Counted from the first letter of the stretch, positions 9,580 through 17,559 are shown. The stretch is 34,514 nucleotides of DNA from Sphingomonas sp. (GCA_019247755.1 JAFBAM010000104.1:1-34514), one strand, 5' to 3'. Notes: generated by a model from the letters alone, not told the origin. Translations and numbers: made by a program.

Positions 9580-10200
9580 ATGCATCTCATGCAGATGCAG
9601 CCCGCGCAGCCGCAGCATCAGGGTGATAAAATGCGTGCAACTCAGTGCCGACCTGAATTCTATATTCGGATTGATTTTATTGAATCCCTGGGCTGGGCGA
9701 CGGTTGCTCGGGAGCATCTCGCGGTCGCCCTCGACGTTCTGGTCGTTGCGGTGTCGCGAACCCTGGAACATGATGTGGTATGCGATCGCAACTCTTTCGA
9801 AGGAAACGCCAACTACTTGTTCACGATACCTGCTGCATGCGGATTGCGTCTCGCTTGGGCAGTCGAGGCACGCGCGATCGGGCGGACCGCTCGGCAGCTT
9901 GAGGAAGACTACCGATGTGCCGCTCGTGGCGTCCTCTACTCGCGCGGGGGAGGCGATCTTGAGAGCCTCATGCGAGAGCTCATTGAAAAGGCAGGAGGTC
10001 CACGCGCGAGCTTGAACATGACTCCGCGAAGGATAGACCAGCTTGCGGCAAGTATGAGGCAGGTTGCGCGGCGTGCTTCCGAGCTCGCCCACCTTATCTT
10101 TCTATCGAACGAGCCCTCTCAACCAATAAACCTCAAGCGATCCAGAGGGCCGGGATTGGGAGTCGAACCGCGCCGCGCCCCGATCACCATTCACGGCTGA
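9580..10200 (+). CDS. Hypothetical protein (206 aa; start may be the internal ATG at 9631)
   Basis: Most protein-like of the overlapping frames here (amphipathic helical C-terminal half); no family recognised. Confidence 0.4.
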   Translation: MHLMQMQPAQPQHQGDKMRATQCRPEFYIRIDFIESLGWATVAREHLAVALDVLVVAVSRTLEHDVVCDRNSFEGNANYLFTIPAACGLRLAWAVEARAIGRTARQLEEDYRCAARGVLYSRGGGDLESLMRELIEKAGGPRASLNMTPRRIDQLAASMRQVARRASELAHLIFLSNEPSQPINLKRSRGPGLGVEPRRAPITIHG

Positions 10201-10302
10201 ATGAAACCATAAACAACAACGAGTTGGCAGGCTTTGGAATTCTGGCGAATAGCCGGTCCGTGGTTGACGGGTTTTTAAGCATCTTTCGATACCAGAGAGG
10301 TC

Positions 10303-10815
10303 ATGCCGAGGCTGCTGAAATCATGGGGCGTGGCGGCCCTGGCGTTGGGCCAGTTGGCTTTCCCCGCCAGTGCCGCTCCGCCGTCAGCTGCGTCGGGCGC
10401 AAGCCTCACGCTCGCAAAGCCCGTGTCCATCGTGAAAACGGCAGATCTCGATTTTGGATCTCTCACGGTAACAAGCGGAGGAACAGCAGTCGTTGACCCA
10501 AACACGAGCCAGCTTTCGGTGACTGGCGGCGTGGTCAGGATTGGAGGATCGGCGCAGCCGGCCCGATTCGAAGTCTCGGCGTCTCGCCTGGCGCTCATCG
10601 TCATCAGGGTGCCTGATACTCCCATAACACTGACACGGATCGGCGGCACCGAACAGATGACTGTCTCGAACTGGACCCTGAATCGGTTCTTCTTGACCCT
10701 GATCGATCAAGCCACGCCCATTCAGTTTGCTGTGGGGGGAACACTCAATGTCGCTGCAAACCAGGTCGAGGGAACGTACCAGGGCACCTTTCCTGTCACC
10801 GTCGACTATTTTTGA
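10303..10815 (+). CDS. DUF4402 domain-containing secreted protein
   Basis: Signal peptide; KPVSIVKTADLDFGSLTV...GTLNVAANQVEGTYQGTFPVTVDYF, the typical DUF4402 start and end motifs. Confidence 0.85.
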   Translation: MPRLLKSWGVAALALGQLAFPASAAPPSAASGASLTLAKPVSIVKTADLDFGSLTVTSGGTAVVDPNTSQLSVTGGVVRIGGSAQPARFEVSASRLALIVIRVPDTPITLTRIGGTEQMTVSNWTLNRFFLTLIDQATPIQFAVGGTLNVAANQVEGTYQGTFPVTVDYF

Positions 10816-10822
10816 GGTAATT

Positions 10823-11135
10823 ATGCGATACAGACTGCTGAACTTGGGGTTAGTCATCGCCTCACTGGGGGCATGCGGCGACCGCGACCAGCGAAGTTGC
10901 GCGGCCGACCGGATGCATCAAATCAGAGAGCTTACCGCGTCTGGCAAAATGGGTACGGATACTAAAGCTGCAACAGCGCGTATCGGAGCGATCTGCGGGA
11001 GCCAGGCTCACAGATTACCGGGATCAGCGCAAATACCTCGAACGACAGTGCGAGAGGTCAGAAATCGTCGCTAGGCGCCAAGATGATGCGAGCATTGAAA
11101 TCTGTGACTCGGGAGCCGGGCTGCCCGGCTCATGA
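10823..11135 (+). pseudogene. Small lipoprotein-like gene with a probable frameshift near 11010
   Basis: MRYRLLNLGLVIASLGACGDRDQ has a lipobox (LGAC). After AICGSQAH a protein-like continuation lies in another frame: DYRDQRKYLERQCERSEIVARRQDDASIEICDSGAGLPGS* ending at 11135. Confidence 0.5.
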
Positions 11136-11192
11136 CGCCATTGAACGCATTTAGGCGCCAACTGAGAAGCACTTCAGTTCCTTGGCCCAACA

Positions 11193-11693
11193 TCATTGAT
11201 AGTCGGCCGTAACGGTCCAGGTGCCAGTATAAATTCCATCGGGGGTGGTCGAGGCAACGCTCACGGACGCGCCAAGGGAGACGTCCAGCGGCCCCGCGGT
11301 GAGGGTCACCGTTTGTGAAGTCGAGCTCGGCGTGACTGCTAGGGTGGAAGGCCCGGTGAGATTGAATCCCGGTGATGTTAGGGTCACGTTGGCATTGGCT
11401 GTTCCGACCAACCGGAATTTGGCCGACTTGGGGGACCCGCTGCAGGTTATCTTTCCCGTGCCAGAGCCGCACGTGACGGCCCCAGCCGTGCTCACCGTGA
11501 CGGTCTCGCCCGTGAAAGCTCCGGCGCCTAATATAACCGTCCCGAAGTCCAGATCCTGAATCTTGGTGATCGTCAGAGGCTTGTATATGCGGGCGGTTCC
11601 GGTCGCCTGCGCCGTTGGTGACACCGCGAGAGCCGGGCTGGCGACCAGGACGAAGGACGCGAATGCCGCTGTACGCCAAGCCCTGCCCAACAT
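11193..11693 (-). CDS. DUF4402 domain-containing secreted protein
   Basis: ARIYKPLTITKIQDLDFGTVILGAGAF...VASTTPDGIYTGTWTVTADYQ. Confidence 0.88.
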   Translation of the reverse strand: MLGRAWRTAAFASFVLVASPALAVSPTAQATGTARIYKPLTITKIQDLDFGTVILGAGAFTGETVTVSTAGAVTCGSGTGKITCSGSPKSAKFRLVGTANANVTLTSPGFNLTGPSTLAVTPSSTSQTVTLTAGPLDVSLGASVSVASTTPDGIYTGTWTVTADYQ

Positions 11694-11898
11694 CGTTCTC
11701 CAGTTTTTTGCCGAACACTGCGATCGACTTTTGTGGTTGCGATCACGTTAACCAGAAGCCTTTGAGATCTGGTTCCGCTTCATGGTTAACGCGCTCTTAG
11801 GGTTTTCAGGGCACTCAACCCTGAACGAATGACGTTTGATGAAGCGTAGCATAGCGGCCGCTAACTGGCCGGTAAGATTGTCATGGTAGCTCGGACCG

Positions 11899-12105
11899 GT
11901 GAGCAAGCCTCTCCCTACCAAAATTGCCTTTGGGACTCAGCCGCCTTCTCGGATACGCCGGGACCCACCGCCGGCTTTGCCCCAGCGCAAGGCATTGCAG
12001 CCCTTTCCTACGGAGCGCGAAGTATTGACCGTGGTCGTAGGAGTGATCTTGTTCGCCGTGGCGATTTCCATGATCACTTTCGGGCTGAGCGCGATCAGCA
12101 GCTAG
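11899..12105 (+). CDS. Small single-TM hypothetical protein (68 aa, GTG start)
   Basis: C-terminal TM segment VLTVVVGVILFAVAISMITFGLSAIS; overlapping frame 11883..12248 is less protein-like. Confidence 0.5.
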   Translation: MSKPLPTKIAFGTQPPSRIRRDPPPALPQRKALQPFPTEREVLTVVVGVILFAVAISMITFGLSAISS

Positions 12106-12402
12106 CTTTTAGAGGGTGGTTTTCAGCCCGAGCTGAGGCTCAAGCCACACGAGCTTGGTGGCGCGCTACCGAGGCGTTCGGCGTTCTGAGGAGGTCGAGG
12201 CCCGCCCTTTGTCGCGCAACAGCGGCCGGGCCTCTGTCGCGGTCTTAGCCCCCAACCTATGAAAAAAACATTAAGTGCCCGCCAGACTGGCGATGGTTCT
12301 GTGGTCGCTCCGGCCAGTCCTAGGAATGGCGTCGCGTGGCCCAGGCTTCGTCTCTTGTAGTGCGCGAGTGCGGCCCCACAGTCCGGGTGGCCAAGGTGCA
12401 AA

Positions 12403-12741
12403 TCAGCTGTGACCGGGAATAGGGTTGTCCGATTCTTCGAATTGCAGCCCAGCGGAGCCGGGAAGCGACCAGCGAATCTGTGCCAATGTGCAGTTGCCAC
12501 CGGCCGTCTCAAGCCGAACTCGCTGGCCAATCGGCAGAGAGCCCTCGCAGGCAACTTTGCAGCCCTCAGAGTTGATGTCGATGATCATCACTGCCAGACG
12601 GCTTCCATCCTGCAAAGCAATTACCCCAGGATATGAGATGGGACTGCGGTGGTCACGTTCGATCCGCTCGGGCACGACCCTCTCCGACGATGGAAGGCCG
12701 TCCATAGCCCGCCGGCGACTTGTGAACGACAAGATTCTCAC
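12403..12741 (-). CDS. PilZ domain protein
   Basis: RRAMDGLPSSERVVPERIERDHRSPISYPGVI...DINSEGCKVACEGSLPIGQRVRLET..IRWSLPGSAGLQFEE; PilZ-like core (D.S..G..V.....L..G..V.L). Confidence 0.75.
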   Translation of the reverse strand: MRILSFTSRRRAMDGLPSSERVVPERIERDHRSPISYPGVIALQDGSRLAVMIIDINSEGCKVACEGSLPIGQRVRLETAGGNCTLAQIRWSLPGSAGLQFEESDNPIPGHS

Positions 12742-12860
12742 CTGGTTGAATTCTTCAACCCAATCGAGGTGGCGACTGGGCCCGGGCTTGTTCGTAAGCA
12801 GCGGCCGCGGTCGTTCGGTGAATAACGGAATATTTAAGCGGGCCTGTTAAAGGGATAGGA

Positions 12861-12989
12861 ATGGGAAAGGGCTCGCAACAATATCATTGGGCTCCGGTCG
12901 TGGATCAGCGCCGCGCCAAGTTCCCCTTTACCTTGCTCTTGTGCCTTGCAACCATACTGACTTTCATCGTCGTATTCGTTGTCAGATAA
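12861..12989 (+). CDS. Small single-TM protein (42 aa)
   Basis: MGKGSQQYHWAPVVDQRRAKFPFTLLLCLATILTFIVVFVVR*; below the ORF-track length cutoff; AGGGATAGGA upstream. Confidence 0.55.
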   Translation: MGKGSQQYHWAPVVDQRRAKFPFTLLLCLATILTFIVVFVVR

Positions 12990-13534
12990 TCGGCCGAAGG
13001 TGAGGATGGGGTCTGCTTGGGCTCACGCACGGCGATCGCTCTCACGGCGTTCCCTCCGGCGTTTATCCTCTGTTTCCGGTCGTGCTCGGTCGTCTTGCCT
13101 TCGATCTGTTTGTCGCCGGTCAGGTCCTGAGCGCTGGATCAGATGCTCGTCCTTATCTGGCTTCTTCATCAGTCGGGGTCCTTTGCGTCTAAGTCAGCAG
13201 GCGTCGCTGACATCTGGGCTAGCGTCGCGTCGCCTGCATCGAATTTGCGAAACGAACACACTCTGGCTGTACCCATAGAAGTCCATTTCGCGCGAGGAGA
13301 TCATCGAAGCCACGCCCGAACTAGGATACGCTGGTCGGATGGGAACTTGAGTGAGGCCCGCGCTACCCCAGCCTCGCCGATACGGGAAGGGTCATCGCGA
13401 GCCTCACCTAAGCCCTATCATCGCACGGCGATCGCTTCGAGTTAACTCTGGTCGGAACTAATACACTCGCACAAAGTTTACCCGCTGCATCGTGTAGCCC
13501 CTAATCCTGCTTGATGCGCAGGTGACAGTAATAA

Positions 13535-13566
13535 GGCGGTTGAAGCTCCCTTCAGCCGCCTTTTTT
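13535..13566 (+). terminator. Rho-independent terminator
   Basis: GGCGGTTGAAG-CTCC-CTTCAGCCGCC stem (one G-U type pair) followed by TTTTTT at 13561-13566. Confidence 0.8.
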
Positions 13567-13602
13567 CATGGTTAGTCTTAATAGACGCCGCGCTCTGTCG
13601 CG

Positions 13603-13974
13603 CTAGAAACTATCCTTCAGGACCAAGCTCGCAATCCCCTCGAATGACCAGCGAACCTCGGCGGCGACTTCCTCGTTTCCGGCCTTGAGGATCACTGCTT
13701 CACCTATTGGCAACACCTCAGAGCATTGCACCTTGCATCCACTAATCGATACATCTTCTATTCGCACGTAGATGGCTCGACCATTTGGTAAGAGCAGTTG
13801 GGCGGATGAATCATGATTACCGTTGATTCGTGTCAAGCGCATCTCCTGCCCGTTGAGGAGGGCAAAGTCTGAGGGCCTCCGGCCCAGCAGCCGTGCGGCT
13901 GCGTGCTGATTGGGCTTTTGTCGTGGGGCGTCTGCCTTTTGCACCCGCGTCGTGGAAGAGCAACTGTGTGTCAA
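13603..13974 (-). CDS. PilZ domain protein
   Basis: GRAIYVRIEDVSISGCKVQCSEVLPIGEAVILKAGNEEVAAEVRWSFEGIASLVLKDSF. Confidence 0.7.
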   Translation of the reverse strand: MTHSCSSTTRVQKADAPRQKPNQHAAARLLGRRPSDFALLNGQEMRLTRINGNHDSSAQLLLPNGRAIYVRIEDVSISGCKVQCSEVLPIGEAVILKAGNEEVAAEVRWSFEGIASLVLKDSF

Positions 13975-14085
13975 ACAGCCGTCTCGCTCCCGCCCAGCGG
14001 GGGGTCGTAGCGAGCGACGGAGTATTAAATAGCTATTCAGAGGTTCGCATTATCCTAGCCGAAGTTCTTGAGGTGCGACCGCAAC

Positions 14086-14703
14086 ATGAAATCGAGTTCT
14101 GAGAAACACAGTATGGACGACGTCGTCTCGAGTGGCGGCGCTGCTGCTGCTCAGCCCGCGCGTGACGAGCGCCGCATGGTCGAGCTCTCCGGCTACCTAC
14201 TTCGACCAACCAAGGAGATCGTAGATATCAAGATCGTCGACCTCTCCTACGATGGGTGCGCAGTCACTACTACCGTCCCGCTTAAGCCTGGTGAAGTCGT
14301 AAGACTGAGCGTGCTTGGCCGAAGCGCTACTAGCGCGGTCGTCCGGTGGTATTCCGGGCGGAGATCGGGACTCCAATTCGAGGATAATCAAAAGGGACGG
14401 GTTTATAGGCCGCGTAGCTCCGACCGGCGGCAGGTCGAAACACAGGCCCTTCTTCGTCGCGCGGGCCGCTTGGCTTTTCCGGTCAGAGTCTTCGACATGA
14501 CATTGTCCGGTTGCCGATGCGAGTTCGTGGACCGCCCTCTCATCGACGAGCGGGTCTGGATTAAGCTCGATAACTTGGCTTCTTTAGAGGCCACCATATG
14601 CTGGATTGAGCAATCAATGGCCGGCCTGACTTATCAGACCCCGTTGCACCCGGCAGTGTTCGAAATGCTAATGTTGCGGCTTCGCCCAGCGGATCGAACC
14701 TAG
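14086..14703 (+). CDS. Tandem double-PilZ domain protein
   Basis: Two PilZ-like units: IVDLSYDGCAVTTTVPLKPGEVVRLSVLGRSATSAVVRWYSGRRSGLQFED and VFDMTLSGCRCEFVDRPLIDERVWIKLDNLASLEATICWIEQSMAGLTY. Confidence 0.75.
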   Translation: MKSSSEKHSMDDVVSSGGAAAAQPARDERRMVELSGYLLRPTKEIVDIKIVDLSYDGCAVTTTVPLKPGEVVRLSVLGRSATSAVVRWYSGRRSGLQFEDNQKGRVYRPRSSDRRQVETQALLRRAGRLAFPVRVFDMTLSGCRCEFVDRPLIDERVWIKLDNLASLEATICWIEQSMAGLTYQTPLHPAVFEMLMLRLRPADRT

Positions 14704-14787
14704 AAGCGCGACGTCCGAGATCCGAAGATTGGACCCAAATGCGGGCATTCATCGGGCAGTGTGTGTCGCCTACGCAAGCTCGCGCAA

Positions 14788-14946
14788 TCACCTCAATTTG
14801 TTTGAGACGTTATTAAATGTGGTGTTGAGCTTCGTCCCCAGGCCCGATATCGCCCCAACGGCGGCAACCGCGATTAGTGCTGCCACTAACCCGTATTCGA
14901 TAGCGGTTGCCCCGTCCTCGTTTCGCAACATTTTCAAGATGTTCAC
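14788..14946 (-). CDS. Flp/Fap-type pilin (52 aa, GTG start)
   Basis: Translation of the reverse strand: (M)NILKMLRNEDGATAIEYGLVAALIAVAAVGAISGLGTKLNTTFNNVSNKLR*; canonical ATAIEYGL processing motif; GGAGG 5 nt before GTG. Not in the ORF track (too short). Confidence 0.92.
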   Translation of the reverse strand: MNILKMLRNEDGATAIEYGLVAALIAVAAVGAISGLGTKLNTTFNNVSNKLR

Positions 14947-15076
14947 GTAGTCCTCCGTGGGTTAGGCGGCTCCCACTACGTGCCTTACATTAACATTTTG
15001 TAATGTGCGCCGATCTGGTGTTATGCCACCACGACCGCGTCAATCGAATTGAAAGGCGCGCGAGTGAGGGCGAGCA

Positions 15077-15280
15077 GTGGTACGACAGCAGTTGAGAAAG
15101 AGGCTCGATAAAGAAACGCTTGAGCAGCTCTATAATGGGGAGGGCTTGACGGTAGTCCAGATTGCCAATCGATATCATGCCTATTCGTGTAGCGTGCTCA
15201 CGCTAATGGAAAAATACGGGATCCCGCGGCGCCGACCTGGACCTAGGAGGCCAGAGGATCAGAAATCCCCTAACTCGTGA
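15077..15280 (+). CDS. Mini helix-turn-helix protein A (67 aa, GTG start)
   Basis: DKETLEQLYNGEGLTVVQIANRYHAYSCSVLTLMEKYGIPRRRPG; strong nucleotide and protein similarity to 16724..16921. Confidence 0.75.
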   Translation: MVRQQLRKRLDKETLEQLYNGEGLTVVQIANRYHAYSCSVLTLMEKYGIPRRRPGPRRPEDQKSPNS

Positions 15281-15486
15281 GTTTGTGGTTGCGTCATGGA
15301 AGCTTTCGTTGGCTCGCAATTTTCTGAAACTCGGGCCTGAGATAATACCGGCGAGCTGAGCTGCAACTTCGGTCTTAGGCCCGATCGGCCCTTGACGATC
15401 GATTGGTGAAGTTTTTTGTTAATCATATTCGTAAAATGATTATTTAATGAGGTTGTATAATGCCTTCCCCCGAAAGGGGCGGCATC

Positions 15487-16032
15487 ATGTCACTGTTCAG
15501 AGTTTTTACTTTTGCGTGCGCGGCAACGATCGTTGCTTTCACTTCCGGTTCTACTGCACATTCTCAAGCGGTCCCGGCCGCCGTTGGCGCGCCCGCTCCT
15601 GCGGGCACCTACCAGTTCGACATAAACAACGGATCGATATTCGCACTCGGCAGCGTCACGACCGATAGCGCGGGTCATGCCACAAGCATCTACGGGCTGG
15701 TCAATGGCACCGATCCCATCACTGGCCTGTCAACCTACGCAGGAGCGGACAATAATCTGTACTCTACCGGAGCCTGGGTCACATTTGGTGGATTATCGTT
15801 CTCCAGCATGTCACTAGGCGACTTCAATTTCTACAATTCGGGCCAGGGTTATTACGGCTTTCTTAGTAGTCGGAAGGACACCAATGGCTTCGCTGACGGT
15901 GTTGTTGCAACGGCCCACGTCGCGGCCGTGCCTGAACCAACAACGTGGGCAATGATGATGCTCGGATTCGCCGCGGTCGGTGGCGTAATGCGTCGTCAGA
16001 AGCGATCGACCAAGCTGGCGCAGCTCGCGTAG
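15487..16032 (+). CDS. PEPxxWA-CTERM sorting domain protein
   Basis: N-terminal signal peptide; C-terminal VPEPTTWAMMMLGFAAVGGVMRRQKRSTKLAQLA. Confidence 0.92.
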   Translation: MSLFRVFTFACAATIVAFTSGSTAHSQAVPAAVGAPAPAGTYQFDINNGSIFALGSVTTDSAGHATSIYGLVNGTDPITGLSTYAGADNNLYSTGAWVTFGGLSFSSMSLGDFNFYNSGQGYYGFLSSRKDTNGFADGVVATAHVAAVPEPTTWAMMMLGFAAVGGVMRRQKRSTKLAQLA

Positions 16033-16314
16033 TTTAATTACACACGTCTTGGCGAGCTGCGTCAGGCGCGGCCGGGATGGGGAGTGGAGCACATCGACTT
16101 GGTCGAGTATCAATGGAGCGGTGCCAAGCGCAGCGCGTTCGAATGATTGCTCACCTGAAGGAAGGACAAATTCGCTCCCCGGCTTAACCGTGGCCTAGCA
16201 GAGCGTTTGAAAAGGCTCTCTGCTGGCGGCGACGAGTTCATTCCCTCGTGCGAGGAGGATAGCGGATGAATAAGCAGGGCTTCGCGTTGGTTAGCAGTCT
16301 TACGACCTTGAGAT

Positions 16315-16374
16315 GTCCGCAATGGGTTGAAATTGGACGCTACGCTAGGAGCAGCTTTGGGTGGAAACTGACCT
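16315..16374 (-). repeat. Hairpin repeat locus R1 (two units)
   Basis: GTCCGCAATGGGTTGAAATTGGAC and GCAGCTTTGGGTGGAAACTGAC; immediately 3' of the minus gene ending at 16374. Confidence 0.75.
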
Positions 16375-16610
16375 TAAGTTGGCAGCCCCGATCCTAGCCA
16401 AAGCCCAACGATCAGTAGGAGCGCAAGTCCGACGAGAAAGAGGAGTGATTGTCTCGCTTGGCCTAGGTCTCGAGACGATTGCTCGGCATCAGCGTCGTTC
16501 CTACTCGCCGCATCCCGAATGAAGGGTCGGAAAGTGTCAAACACGAGGGCAGCCATGCCCAAGCCGAGCAATAAGACTCTGCCTCCACTAAAGGCGCCAA
16601 GGCATAACAT
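16374..16610 (-). CDS. Small two-TM membrane protein (78 aa)
   Basis: MLCLGAFSGGRVLLLGLGMAALVF...RQSLLFLVGLALLLIVGLWLGSGLPT. The longer 16374..17066 ORF reads through repeat R2 and antisense of a mini-HTH gene, so the start at 16610 is preferred. Confidence 0.6.
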   Translation of the reverse strand: MLCLGAFSGGRVLLLGLGMAALVFDTFRPFIRDAASRNDADAEQSSRDLGQARQSLLFLVGLALLLIVGLWLGSGLPT

Positions 16611-16620
16611 AGTAGCAGGT

Positions 16621-16680
16621 GTCCCCATTGGGTCGAAAAACCGACACTCGCTTAGAGTCCCATTTGGGTGGAAAGCTGAC
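16621..16680 (-). repeat. Hairpin repeat locus R2 (two units)
   Basis: GTCCCCATTGGGTCGAAAAACCGAC and GTCCCATTTGGGTGGAAAGCTGAC. Confidence 0.7.
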
Positions 16681-16723
16681 ATAACTTTCGATAGCCTCGG
16701 CACCCAAGGGAACGGGGTAGCAA

Positions 16724-16921
16724 ATGGTACGACAGCAGCTGCGAAAGCGGCTCGATAAGGCAACGCTTGAACAGCTTTATCATGGCGATGAATTGACCGC
16801 AGTGCAGATCGCAAATCGCTACGGGACGCGCTCGGCGTCTGTACTTGCCCTAATGCGAAAATATGAGATTCCGCGTCGCCCTCCTGGCTCCAGAAAGCAT
16901 CACGCGAAACGTGCAGGTTAA
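16724..16921 (+). CDS. Mini helix-turn-helix protein B (65 aa)
   Basis: MVRQQLRKRLDKATLEQLYHGDELTAVQIANRYGTRSASVLALMRKYEIPRRPPG; paralog of 15077..15280. Confidence 0.78.
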   Translation: MVRQQLRKRLDKATLEQLYHGDELTAVQIANRYGTRSASVLALMRKYEIPRRPPGSRKHHAKRAG

Positions 16922-17007
16922 GCGGTTTTGAATCGCCAGCCGATCCCGCTACACTGTTGTTGAGACTCGCGTCCCCCGCTCGGCAAAAGCAAAGGCTGCG
17001 AGGCTTA

Positions 17008-17041
17008 CGGCTCGACGGGGAGTAACCCCTCCGTCGAGCCG
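17008..17041 (+). promoter_or_regulatory. Perfect 11-bp inverted repeat in the leader of the 17065 ORF
   Basis: CGGCTCGACGG-GGAGTAACCCCT-CCGTCGAGCCG; ends 23 nt before the ATG at 17065; no T-tract. Confidence 0.65.
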
Positions 17042-17064
17042 CTCTTGTGGAGGGGCCACAGGAC

Positions 17065-17250
17065 ATGACCTACGAACTCTTCTGTCTCGACAGAGACGGC
17101 GAGTGCCAAGCTGTGCGAGAGATACGTGCGCTTCACGACGCCGACGCAATCTCTCAAATAGAGCTTATGCGCATGCCGGCCAGCTGCGAAGTTTGGCAGG
17201 GTGCCCGTCTTGTCGCGCTGCTTCCCCTGCCCGCAGTTAATCCGGCTTAG
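17065..17250 (+). CDS. Conserved-looking small protein (61 aa)
   Basis: MTYELFCLDRDGECQAVREIRALHDADAISQIELMRMPASCEVWQGARLVALLPLPAVNPA; protein-like composition. Confidence 0.6.
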   Translation: MTYELFCLDRDGECQAVREIRALHDADAISQIELMRMPASCEVWQGARLVALLPLPAVNPA

Positions 17251-17351
17251 CGCTTCGAGCCGTAGCTGATCCGGACCGTAACTGGACAGCTTGGTTAACA
17301 AAAATTATACAAATGGCTTGCTCGAAGGAGCGACCTCCGAACGAGCACCGT

Positions 17352-17387
17352 GAGCGGCCCGTGCTCTGCCTAGGGCGCGGGCCGCTC
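17352..17387 (+). promoter_or_regulatory. 10-bp perfect inverted repeat upstream of a 25-aa ORF
   Basis: GAGCGGCCCG...CGGGCCGCTC, extendable by three further pairs including a G-U; 15 nt before the ATG at 17403; no T-tract. Confidence 0.6.
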
Positions 17388-17402
17388 TAGTGGGGGCGTA
17401 AC

Positions 17403-17480
17403 ATGGCTAGTCAGGCCTTAGCTTTGGTCTTCTTAGTAACAGCCGCAGCGGCACTGATGACCAGACGACGGAGCGCTTAG
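17403..17480 (+). CDS. Possible 25-aa hydrophobic microprotein
   Basis: MASQALALVFLVTAAAALMTRRRSA*; GGGGG upstream; TM segment followed by RRR. Confidence 0.35.
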   Translation: MASQALALVFLVTAAAALMTRRRSA

Positions 17481-17494
17481 CTTCAGACCCTTGG

Positions 17495-17526
17495 TAGAGT
17501 CAGTTTTGGGTCGAAAACTGACTCTA
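17495..17526 (-). repeat. Hairpin repeat R3, perfect 13-bp stem
   Basis: TAGAGTCAGTTTT-GGGTCG-AAAACTGACTCTA, exact inverted repeat. Confidence 0.9.
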
Positions 17527-17559
17527 GCCGACGAACCACATAAAGAGGGACGATGCGGG

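Noticed and set aside
10140-10195. tRNA T-arm-like string (reverse strand GCGGTTCGACTCCCAATCCC) suggesting a tRNA remnant or att scar
   Set aside because: The T-stem does not pair and no acceptor, D or anticodon arms are present.
16374-17066. 230-aa minus-strand ORF
   Set aside because: Its N-terminal two thirds read antisense through mini-HTH gene B and repeat R2; only the 78-aa C-terminal part looks real.
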